A stretch of 64,000 nucleotides of DNA, taken from NCBI GenBank assembly GCA_011800155.1, contig CM022371.1, forward strand, positions 248,001-312,000, written 5' to 3'. Below, piece after piece: positions 37,630 to 48,462 of the stretch (the first letter of the stretch is position 1; every line of letters starts with the position of its first letter). Under the pieces are notes generated by a model. That model was given only the letters and a program-made list of their open reading frames with translations, did no database searches and was not told the origin of the DNA. The stretch comes from Flammulina velutipes (lineage: Eukaryota; Basidiomycota; Agaricomycetes; Agaricales; Physalacriaceae). A program made the translations under genes and the position numbers.

Positions 37630-40600
37630 ATGGAAATACCTCCTGCTCCGCCTCCGCCGCCTGATCCTGGCGCAGGGCGTAGAAGGAACAACTGGCGTCG
37701 TGACAACTCGGCGAGCGCTGCTCCTGACGCTCAGGCAAACGCGTCCCAGGGAACTCGGCCTTCGCGTCGACGCACGAAGCGTACAGCACCACGCGATCAC
37801 GTCGATAATCCCACCCCACCCGCGGCGGCCAACGTCCAAAGACAGCACCAACCAAGATCACTGAAGCCGTTAGCTAACGGAGATCCCAAACCGCCACGGC
37901 GAGGCGCGCGGTTCAATGCTAGTCTTACCAACACCGCTAGTGAAATCGCGTCTAGCCGGGCGCCCAAAGGAAAATATCAGCTTCCCGATGCCAGCGCCGA
38001 CGATCTCACTTCCACCATCATCCGCTCGCTCAGCGTTGCGCCGTACGCGGATTGCCCCATCTGCTTCGCTTCCATTCACCCCGGTCAACCTACTTGGAGC
38101 TGCTCTCCCTTGATTCCTGTCATCGACGATCAGCCCCAGTACTGCTGGACAACATTTCACCTTAAATGCATCCGTTCTTGGTCCGAGAAGAGCTACAAGG
38201 AAATCAAGGACGCCTGGCGCGCCCGAGGCGAGGACAGACGCGGAGAATGGCGCTGTCCTGGCTGCCAAGGGAAGCGAGATACTCTAATTGGTGGGTATAG
38301 GTGCTTTTGTGGTTCGACCCCATCGCCAAACGCCCGCCTGGCCACGCCTCATTCCTGTGGGAACCCTTGTTCAAGGACGAGGAATGCCTGCCCTCATCCA
38401 TGCCCACTATCCTGCCATCCAGGCCCTTGCCCGCCTTGCAAAGTCATGCTAGAGGTGCCTTGCCCATGCCTACGCCAGCGGGTTGTTCCCGTTCGGTGCG
38501 GAGAGGATACTAGGGTTTCGTGTGGAGACGTCTGCGATCGCCAACTCAACTGTGGAAAACACCAATGCAAGCGACCTTGCCATTCTGGACCTTGTGGGCA
38601 TTGCGAAGACGTCGTATCGCAGACGTGTTGGTGTGGCATGGAGTCTAGGCAGACTTCTTGTGGTGATGGGGATCGATGGAGTGGAGGTGTTGGATGTGAC
38701 GGACAAGCTGGCTCTGTTGATTTCCTTGGATTCGCTTGCAATACACCGTGTCTAAAGTAGGTGTTTCCTCCGTTTTATCGCTCATCCCTAACCATCTTCG
38801 TAGTTCGTACGAGTGTGGCATACATAAATGCGAAAAGCCATGTCACCCACCCGCATCTACCGTGTCCATCTGCCCTTTATCTCCGCCCCAAATTCCAACT
38901 TGCCCTTGCGGGAAGAAGCGAATAGGTGTCGATTTTCCTCCTCGAACAACCTGCCAGGATCCTATTCCGACGTGTAACTCCCCTTGCTACAAACAACATA
39001 CGTCCTGCGAGCATCTTTGTCAAGAAAGGTGCCATCTGAACGACTGCCCGCCTTGCAGGGAGACCGTTACTCGTCCTTGCAGATGCGGAAATATCCGCCA
39101 GGCGATCGTTTGCGGGAAGCTTTATGTTCGGGACGATGAAGCTGGTATACAAATCGAGGCTCCAGTTCTATGCGACAAACCGTGTCAGGCTTTGAGGGCG
39201 TGTGGACGGCATCGGTGCAATAGGGTGTGCTGCCCTTTGGCGTCGTTTGCCTCGGCAAAGGGAAAGGGAAAGAAACGCGTCGTGGATCCCGCCGAGGTCG
39301 GGGAAGGGCCTGGTGGCTTACATGAATGTGATCTGGTTTGCGGCAAGATGTTGAGCTGTGGGAACCATCGATGCGAGGAACGCGACCATCGAGGCCCTTG
39401 TGGACGTTGCTTGAGAAGTTCTTTCGAGGAGGTACGGTGTTCACTTATCTTTCTGAAGAGGTGTTTATTTGCGTTTGAAAGATGATCTGCTTCTGTGGAA
39501 GGACAGTCTTGGAGCCCCCGGTTCCGTGTGGAACGAAGATTGAATGCTCTTATCCTTGCGTTTTCCCTCCTCCTGCTTGTGGCCATACGAAAACACCCCA
39601 CGTATGCCACGGAGACGATATTTCATGCCCGCCTTGCCCATTTTTGACGACGAAACTATGTGCTTGTGGGGCGAAGATGGTTGGCAATGTTCGCTGTTCC
39701 CTGGATCGCGACAAGATTGGTTGTGGCACGGTGTGTGGCAAACTGTTGGAATGCGGGTTCCACCACTGTGAACGGGTGTGCCATTCCGACGGATGTGGGC
39801 CGTGCGCAATGCCCTGTGGCAAGGCGAGAAAGATGTGGTGGGTGACTTGTTTATTTTTACAGGATGACTGACTAAAGGATACATAGTCTTCCGGCTATCC
39901 ATCCATGCGCAGACCCGTGCCATGCGCCTTCTGCGTGCTCTGAGCGGGAGCCTTGTCAGAGCATCGTGACGCTTGCGTGCCAGTGTGGGAGGATCAAGCA
40001 GTCTGTTCGGTGTGGGCGCAGTGTAACGTCTAGTGGACGAAACGAGCATATCAAGTGCACGTCGGATTGTGAGATTGCGAAGCGGAATGCACGACTGGCG
40101 GATGCGTTGGGGATCAGCGCTGTCAAGACGTCGGGTGGAGGCCATACGGTGTACACTGACGAGTTGTTGAGCTTCGGGAGGGGGAACGATAAGTTCTTGG
40201 TTTTGGTCGAGAAGACATTTGGGGAGTTTGTGGGTTCGGGGAAGAAGACCCAGGTGCTGCCGCATATGCCTATGGATAGGAGGAAGTTTGTGATTGAGGT
40301 TTGTGGCGTTGACGTTTGGCTGCTTATCGACTGGACTGACATTTTTCATTTTTCTAGCTTGCGGGTGTTTATAGGATGGATACGCAGATGGTGGACCAGG
40401 AACCGCATAGGAGGTTAGCTTTTTTTCTCTTATCTTATTGTCCACTGGTATTGATGGAGGTGTGATTAGTGTCCAGCTTATTCGGAGGATTGATACGAGG
40501 GTCCCTGCGCCGCTTTTGTCTAGTCAGATTTTGAGTGGGAATGTTAGGGGGAGGCCTAATTTGGGGAAGTTGGGGAATTTGAGGTCTGGTGGGGCGATGG

Positions 40601-40833
40601 GGGCGCCTGTTAGTGTTGGATCTGTGACGAAAGGTTGGGGGAGTGGACAGACGACTCCTTTGGGTAGTGTTAGTAGTGAGTCGGGAGTGACTCCTCGTAT
40701 TCGACCGACGGCGGGCGCGTATCGCCCGCCTGGTGCGCGGTTGGCTGAACCGGTTCCCGTACCAGCGCCTGTGGTTCATTCAGAGCCGGCTCCGCCATTG
40801 GATGTCCCGGATAATTGGGAGGATGATGTGTAG
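37630..40833 (+). CDS. NF-X1-type zinc finger protein (FAP1/NFX1-like), right copy
   Basis: This is the inverted duplicate of the gene at 21192-24385, with the same exon plan and all parts: the RING-like start CPICFASIHPG, repeated NF-X1 fingers (CGKHQCKRPCHSGPCGHC, CGFHHCERVCHSDGCG), the R3H-like segment and the VPDNWEDDV end. Differences are few and do not break the frame: MEIPP for MNIPP at the start, CEDVVSQTC for CEDGVSQTC, and two short indels in the glycine-rich C-terminal linker (GGAMGAPVSVGS against GGVAMGAVGSGA; EPAPPLD against EPALD). Because the intergenic promoter was duplicated too, both copies may be expressed. Confidence 0.87.
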
Positions 40834-41580
40834 TGCTTTACTTGCAGGTTTATGTTAGGGACTGCATATAATAGTATCTTGAGCTTTTTGTACTAGTTGT
40901 ACTAGTGGGCTGGTGCCGACGGCTGTGAATGCGTTCATGAGATTTCTCATTCGATGTTTCACTCATTGTCACAGGTGAGCTCGGTGAAGTTGGAATAAGC
41001 ACATTGGATCTGACTTAGCATCCAAAGCTAGAAGCTTTCAGCTTTGGGAGCTCCTTCTGGACAGTATCTGCAGTTCCATGATATTGATGGGTCAAAAGTA
41101 TTATATTTCGGTCGAAAAAAACTAGCAATACCAGCTCTATTGAACAAAAAAATTCAACGATCGCTAGAGTTTTGGGGCGTATCCGTCAGTCACATAACTA
41201 GGCTCAGTGGTTTTGAGATGCGCCACATAATCGGTGGGCTATTCTATTGGCTATATGTAGGGGTACGCTATTTTTATGCACTTACGACCTTCCCGTTTCC
41301 ATAAGCTGATAGGATCGTACATGGCTCCACCTGGGTGACTTCCGTGAGGTGCAAGGTCTGGCCCAAACCGTGCGCCCAAATACCGGACAGTGGAAAATTG
41401 TTTGGCTTCCGCGATGCATTGTAGTCGAACTTCATACCACATACCTATATGACGTGGCCGACTATCTGACTCTGTCTTTTATGTACGCTTGATGTACACA
41501 ACGATGCCCAGGCTGATCAAGGTTGTTAGCAAACACAAACTTCAAGTTGTCTGTTGTTGAGTTACCGCCAAGACAGCACA
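40834..41580. other. Intergenic region after the right NF-X1 copy
   Basis: No gene is seen. The first 520 bp belong to inverted repeat Q. The remainder leads into the deaminase-family gene at 41581 and lacks the clear upstream motif of its relatives. Confidence 0.45.
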
Positions 41581-43939
41581 ATGGCTCCTCCCTTCCTCTC
41601 TGGCGATGACGATGATTGGAAAAAGATTTCGAAGGAGATTATCATGGCCACGACTGCTCTCAAACTCTGCCAAGAAGGAAAAGTTACATCACCACCACCG
41701 GACGAACAGCTTCGACTCTTCCAACATATTTCGGTGCTCGTAACTACTGACGAATTTCAAGAAGACTCCACAACATCCACGGAAAAACCAAAAAAGAGCG
41801 ATGCGTCTATCGTCAACGCTGTTACCGGTCGGGTCGAGGCGGACAGGATCGTGTCCGTCGTTTTCACTCACAATGCTATACCGATCGGTGAAACGTCTAC
41901 TGGGGGAACATTCAAGCAAATTACTTCACAAGACAACGGCAAGGTGCTTTTGGATGGATGGGAAACTATGCAGTACGCTGATCAGGGATCGTCTCGTTTG
42001 TCAACCTGAACAGGATCTTTTAGGGACAAAGTCTCTTTCGACAAGCATCTGCAGGACGTGGTCGACATCCTCCAGCATCTGCTCCGCGGCGACCGTGGCA
42101 CGACAGACGTTGGCGCTGCTCTCCTCTTCGTTCATCGTCGCGCGTTTCCAAAGCTCGCCTCTCGCGTGAGGAAAGCCGTCCACCTTTGGGGTGGCGCCCC
42201 ATTCAGTCTTATTTCGCAGTACTACAAGGATTCTAAGTCTCCGATTGCTGTCATGTCGGCATCCTTTCTGTTGCGCGACATCGGAGGAGGAATGCACGGC
42301 GATTTGGAGACTCTTACTCTTCCCTGCAATTCGTCGTATCGCTCATCCGACGGTTCGCGGCAGTACTTTGTCAACTCGGAAAATGTCGTGCGATGGGTCG
42401 ATTTCATCCATTCCACGTATAGCAAAATCGAAGAAATCGTGGAACGAAACATGATATATGGCGGAAGGGTGACGGTCAGGCCGTTATCCGTGAGAGACGC
42501 GATAGCTTTGGTGGAAGCTATAAGCGTGTTGAATAGACTCCTCCACGCGAAGGCACTGATGACAACCATTTTCTCAATGAATGGCCTAAAGAAATATATA
42601 GTGGAGAAGTTCGAGAGTGCAAGGAGCAAGGGTATGCCTCCTATGTCACCGCCCCCGAACGTTGTGTCTTACCTTCTTTCCAGCTGTTTGGTCCAATGGT
42701 ATAGATTTTTTTGTGAGCGACGCTATCTTGCTAATCTTATTTGCCTCTAGTGACCAAAACTGGAGGCGCAGAGCTGTCTACCTTGGAAGTCACAGACGAT
42801 GGTGCGTCAGCCCATATATCCATATGTTTCCTTCCATTTTATCGCTGTATATTAGCTGCTGAATCAGAGGATCGCGAAGACGAAGACGAGGATGGTGTGA
42901 AAGTTCATTTCTTTAACCATATCTACTAATGACTTTTCGTAGTGCTATCTACATCGGAAGCCATAGGCGATGGTATGTCAACCCTACGGTCCGGTTGTTT
43001 CCCCCCATTTCACCACTGTTTTTCATGTATTAGCTGAATTACTTGATGCTCGCGAGGAAGAGGATGGTACAGGATCAATTCATTCAGTTATCTCTACTCA
43101 CAGCTTCTCGCAGCCTCTGATATATCCGAACTCCAACTTGGGGCAGATATTCACATGCTATGGTATTGTCGGACCATCACTGCTTGGTCCGAGGCTGTTT
43201 CAGCTATCGGACGCCACACGGCACGATTGCCTGATGCCATGGATCTCCTTGTTTATCAAGTCAATACTTTCCCTTCTCCGGAGACGGTACGTAAGTCTAA
43301 CGTCAATGACTTTACGAGGAGATATCTTGCGACTTTGACCGACGACAATAAACAAACACAAAGTGCCAAAGCCTTTGTTGCTGACAGACTAGGAAAGAGC
43401 TTTCGCAAGAAAGCGAACGATCCCGTAGTCCATTCGGAAGCGACAGCGATGGGCCTCATCTGTATCTCCGTCTTTGGTGGTGAAAGCTTCGGTGACTTCA
43501 CAAAGGAATGGGTTGACAAGGCGCTCCCTGTATATTCCTGATATCCTATTCTGTATTATCAATATTAACCATCTACAGACGTCAGGCAAAATACCAATCG
43601 CTGTTAGCAAGAAGTGCTGTAAATGTTGCGCCATCCTCGTGGAGCTTCTGAACGAACGAGGGAAGGGCGAATTCGTGCTACCGGGAACACACGCAACGTT
43701 CTTCCCTTGGTGTCCTCCTCGCGGAGTGCCGTTAGATGTCCTCAAAGAGATGAGAGACAGACTTTATGACATCTTCGATTTCCAGGCTCGCAATTTCATT
43801 CCCTCCCCACCCTCCACCCGCTCTTCTCCTGCCATGTCCGAGGCTTCTCTTCCTGTTGACGAAAAGTGTATGTATTAGTTGATCTTTCATGTAACCTCAT
43901 GCTGATTTTGTTTTAGTGCCTAAGCCACGGTCTGAATGA
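41581..43939 (+). CDS. OTT_1508-like deaminase family protein, copy 5
   Basis: This is a diverged paralogue with an undamaged plan. Exon 1 (MAPPFLSGDDDDWKKISKEI) ends at ETMQ. The large second exon contains RRAFPKLASRVRKAVHLWGG and CNSSYRSSDGSRQYFVNSEN with no frameshift. The mini-exon set is doubled: ELSTLEVTDDG, ESEDREDEDEDG, STSEAIGDG and LLDAREEEDG lie in order between about 42750 and 43070, while the other copies have one pair. The deaminase motif is VHSEATAMGLI (about 43426-43460), so HAE is changed to HSE; His and Glu remain. The zinc site is SKKCCKCC (about 43600-43630), keeping CxxC. The short last exon ends LPKPRSE at 43939. Exon borders in the mini-exon zone are approximate. Confidence 0.68.
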
Positions 43940-44188
43940 GATCTGGTGCGTTAATTGTACATGCTGGCCGATTGTAAACCCGTCATGCCAATGTTCCTCG
44001 CTATATTGAATGATATCCTCAGTCTATGCTTGAATTTTTACCCGCCAAGACCCCGCCAAGCTCGTACTGTGTTTGTTATATCTGATGATGAAGTCGTTTC
44101 TGGGAACTCGAAAGATATACAGGGGCTCGATCAATACTGGCTTTGTTTGGTTTTTGAATTTGATTGCGTCGCGTGCCAGACGCCATCA

Positions 44189-44797
44189 TGTCGACTGAGC
44201 CGCATTTCGCTCCCGTCTTCTCTGGAGACGACGATTGGGACAACGTGGCCAAGGATATTGTTTTTATTACTACTGCGCTGAAAATTTGCCAACATAAAGA
44301 GATTTAATCACCACCAAAGAGCAATAACCTTCGGCTCTTCCAGAACATACTTACCCTTGTAGCCACTGGCCAATTCGATGGTACTCTGCGACCATTGTAA
44401 AAGTCGTTACCGGTCGTGTCGAGGTCGATAGGATCGTATCTGTCTTCTTCACTCACAATGTGGACACGCGGCGAACAGCAGTGGATCGCTCTCCCAGAAT
44501 TACCGCATCGAAGCGTGGCAAGGAGCAATTGAGTACCTGGAGAAATATGAAGTGCATTTATTGTTCCCTCTGTCCGCCGTTCTAACGACAATGACTGTTT
44601 ATAGGTCCGAAGTCGCGTTCAGCGAACACCTACAAGACGTGGTTGACATTCTCGAGTATCTTCTCGGAGATGAACGAGATCATTACCGGAGAGCCAACAC
44701 GTCGAGAGATGGTTGCCGCTCTTTCCATGGTCCTCCATATAAGGCTCCGTCGCCCTGTAACCTGTGCAATCGTTGGCGAGTATTAGATAAATTCTGA
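44189..44797 (+). pseudogene. Decayed deaminase-family copy 6
   Basis: The frame starts MSTEPHFAPVFSGDDDWDNV and stops at 44307 after CQHKEI. Family sequence continues in shifted frames, for example LRLFQNILTLVATGQF, VVTGRVEVDRIVSVFFTHN and FSEHLQDVVDILEYLLGDER, up to about 44690. It then fades. The deaminase domain is missing. The copy ends 40 bp before the left CACTA element. Confidence 0.82.
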
Positions 44798-47700
44798 GAT
44801 CTGTACATCGTCGACTCTCCGCTCCTCGGGATCATCCCCAGTGAAAAGTGCCTATGCTCAAAACGAGGAATATCGTCGGTTTGCGACTAGTGATCGTTCC
44901 GATTCAAGCGATATCGTGGGATTTCTACTAAATACGTGATCATAATTGATCGCGCCTCTTGCACTCGATTTTCCACGATATTCACATCCCGTCGGCTTGC
45001 CATGACGCTAACCCGAAGCATCGCCTGGAGTTGTATCGTTTCTAACCCAACGGTAGCAGCGGTCCGTTACCTCGCCAACTTGTCGCATCAACTTCAAGTC
45101 TGTGTACTGCTGTCTACATATCGTATAGCCTTGTGGCTTTGGATTTAAACCACTGAATGAAACTGTCTACAAGCCCATATTACCATTCACTGCCATGCCA
45201 TCCACTGAATATCTTTGTGTCTGCCGTCGCTGCCTCCAAAATTCCGCGGAGGGGCAATATCATAGCCAACGACGAACCATCCGACAACACGAAAAGAAGT
45301 ACGGGACCAATGCGCTGAGCGCTGAGATTCCCAGAAGGCATCCCGACAGTAAAACACCGAGACGTACTGTTTTCAACGAGGCGGACATTGAGAGAGCCCT
45401 TGCGCTGGTCGTAGGCGGCTCTCCTCTCCCGACGCGTACACGTACACAGACTGCTCCCATCAGCCCGGCCCAGATAGATTTTAATATTCTGTTTGAGCGA
45501 CCGGAACAAGATGAGGACGTCGAAATGATAGATGATTTCCTTGATGTGAGTCCTCCATGAGTTCTTCTACCGACTCATATATCTAATTGGGTATGTAGAT
45601 GCCACCACTGAGAGATCCATCTTCGGATGAAGAAAGTGATAGTGAACCAGACGAGGCACCCGTAAGACAAACCCCCATGATAATTCCCATAATCCTGATA
45701 AAATTTGCAGACTTTCAATGTTCCCTTCATACCCAGTTCAGACCCGCCCGCGCACAGAGCTAATGGAAGCAATCTGTTAGATCGTGGATCTCTTGCGCAT
45801 CTTCAGGACGAGGATATGTCGGATGACGACACTCTTCGTCGCTATACAACCCAGGAGTTGGAGAAGGAGAGCTCCGAATCAGATCCGGAGGACAGAGGCT
45901 CCGGAAATGAGCAGAATATGAATCAAGATGCGGCCTCTGGAAACCCCCCTACATATCACATCGAGGAGATCCAGATAGCGCGGAAATTTATACACTCCCT
46001 TGAGACTGCCTCACTTGATGATATCGACCCGGACATACGCCACAATATGCACAACCCTCCAGACCAGCCACCAGCGTTGTCGTCATCACAGTTATTCTCG
46101 ATCGAAGTATTTCTTGCTACCTCAAATGCTTCGGAAGATACTTACAACAACGTCCAACGAGCGTATGAGCAGCATCATCCTGAAAATGAGATGCTGACTC
46201 TTTACAAGGTCACAAAATCTGCTCGTTCTCTTGATATTATTTTACTCATTTTCTCAAAGGTGAAGAAACTCGTTCAAGAGCTCAGTGGTGTTATTCCTGT
46301 CACCACGGACATGTGCTATAACTCTTGTACTGGCTTCACAGGGCCCTTCTCTGCACTGCGTGTGTGTCCATACTGCGGGGAAGACCGTTACACTACCTCA
46401 GACGGCAGTATACCCCGTAAAACGTTCCATACCATACCAATAGGCCCCCAGTTGCAAGCATTGTGGCGCAGCTCTGATGGGGCCGCTGCTATGCAATACC
46501 GTAAAGACTATACCGAACGTATCACTAAAGAGCTAGGAGCCAACGCGGGTGTACGATCTTCGCCTTATCGTGACATTTTTGACGGATTTGGCTATCTTGA
46601 TGCAGTCAAGAGGGGGGATATCACGGAGAATGATATGACAATCATGTTGTCGATCGATGGAGCTCAACTGTATCGCATGAAGGCATCTGATTGTTGGATA
46701 TATATCTGGGTCAGCCTTTGTTTAGCACATATATTCTATCTAGCTCACTGATTTACGGCCAGGTCATTCTTGATCTAAATCCAAATGTACGGTACCAGAA
46801 GAAACATGTCATTCCTGGTGGCGTCATTCCAGGACCAAACAAGCCCAAAAACCTGGATTCGTACCTCCTCCCAGGCCTCGTTTATCTTGCCGTCGCACAG
46901 AAACATGGACTCCGAGTGTGGGACGCAAGATCTTTGGCTCTCAAGATGTCCAAGCCGTTTTTTGTATTTGGGACGGCAGACGGTCCTGCTATGGCTGCAA
47001 TAAGCGGATGTGTTGGGCATCATGGTAAGTACGGCTGTCGACTTTACTGCCCTCTAACTGGACGCCACAAACCGGGAGGAGCTCACTATTATCCGGCCTT
47101 ATTGAAACCAGTTGGGTTCGCAGTTGCAGGTTGTGATCACGGGGATGTCGACCTTATACGCTTGTTGAAGGAGTTCAACTTCACATCAGCTCGACAGCGC
47201 TATGAGCAGAATCTCACCTTGGTGGAATCATCCCGCAGCAAAAACCAGTATGAGAGGAATCGTCTGGAAACGGGAATCTGTCGGCCCAGTCTATTCTCCG
47301 GACTTCCTCCGTCAAAGACGTTTAGTGTCCCGGCAATGTTTCCTGGTGATAATATGCATTTACCATGCCTCAACATAACTGACATATTTTTTGCATTGTG
47401 GCGCGGCACTCTTGATTGCGACAAATCCGACTCGAAAGCCAGTTGGGATTGGGTAGTGCTTGTTAGGGATACTTGGAAAACTCACGGAGCTACCGTCGCA
47501 GCCGCTACACCATACATTCCCGGTTCTTTCGACCGTCCACCATGGAATCCGGCTGAAAAAATCTCGAGTGGTTACAAGGCGTGGGAATTTCTACTTTACT
47601 TCTATGGGCTTGGGCCCGCCCTTTTCCACGGGATTGTGCCGACACGTTACTATCGTCATTATTGCAAGCTAGTACGAGGGATGCGCCTAATGCTCCAGGA

Positions 47701-47925
47701 AGACATTGCGCCAAAGGAACTATTGGAGGCTGACAAACTTCTTAGTGAGTTTGCTGTAGAGTACGAGGACCTTTATGTGCAGCGTCGGGCAGACAGGATC
47801 CACTTTGTCCGTCAAAGCATTCATGCACCTGTACACATGGCCCATGAGGTGGTTCGTTGTGGTCCCGGGAAGATCTACTCACAATGGGTTATTGAGAGAA
47901 CGATCGGCAATCTTGGTGAAGAAAT

Positions 47926-48162
47926 TGTAAGCCTGGTCCCCCAGTTTACTACATACACACACTTTCCCACACTGCCACCGAACCATTATTTACGATCAAT
48001 TCTCCTTCGTCGCTCTTTACTCTGTATTGCACGCAACGAAGGTACATAACTTATCTCTCTCTTGTATTACTAGCTGACTCTGTATTGCACGCAACGAAGA
48101 TTCTTTTGTCCTGTCTGTCTTGCCCGTTTAGTGTTGGTTGTCGTTTACACGACACCCTTCCA
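47926..48162 (+). repeat. 5' LTR (237 bp)
   Basis: It starts TGTAAGCCTGG and ends CACCCTTCCA, and contains a repeated internal block with TGTATTGCACGCAACGAAG. It matches 53322-53558. Confidence 0.95.
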
Positions 48163-48462
48163 CTTTTTTTTTGACACCGACAACCTTCGTACCGGCAGCC
48201 ATCGTACTGGGATCACCCACTACGGAACGGTTCCAGCTGGATACTAGTCACCACGTCCTACTCACGTAGACAACCGTCAACGCCAACCCCACTGGTCACC
48301 CGTGCCCACCACCGCCGTCACCGTTCCCCATCACCTGCTGTTTCCACCGATTCAGACCTCTCGTCGCTGCCACCGTCCCCCACCACTGATACCATTACCG
48401 ATTCTCCACCAGAGTCTCGCATACCGTCACCATCACTGCCACTGCCACTGCCCTCACCCACC
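48163..48462 (+). other. Retrotransposon leader
   Basis: A C-, T- and A-rich leader (many CCACC and CACCG blocks) between the LTR and the first ORF. I see no tRNA-complementary primer site at its start. Confidence 0.5.

Larger units (their letters stand above)
37143..41356 (+). repeat. Inverted repeat Q, right copy (with 20668-24863)
   Basis: This is the partner of the left copy. It starts inside exon 1 of eIF3e at 37143, where the coding sequence is cut, and ends at about 41356. It contains a full NF-X1 gene. Confidence 0.93.

Noticed and set aside
17315..41356. P and Q copies as one simple 7-10 kb palindrome
   Set aside because: The order of P and Q is not mirror-symmetrical about the middle (P-Q-middle-P'-Q'), so a single fold-back duplication does not fit.
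20668..41356. Inverted copies as an artefact of merged dikaryon haplotypes
   Set aside because: Not fully excluded, but the truncated genes at exactly matching junctions and the MITE at one seam favour a real rearrangement; long reads would decide.
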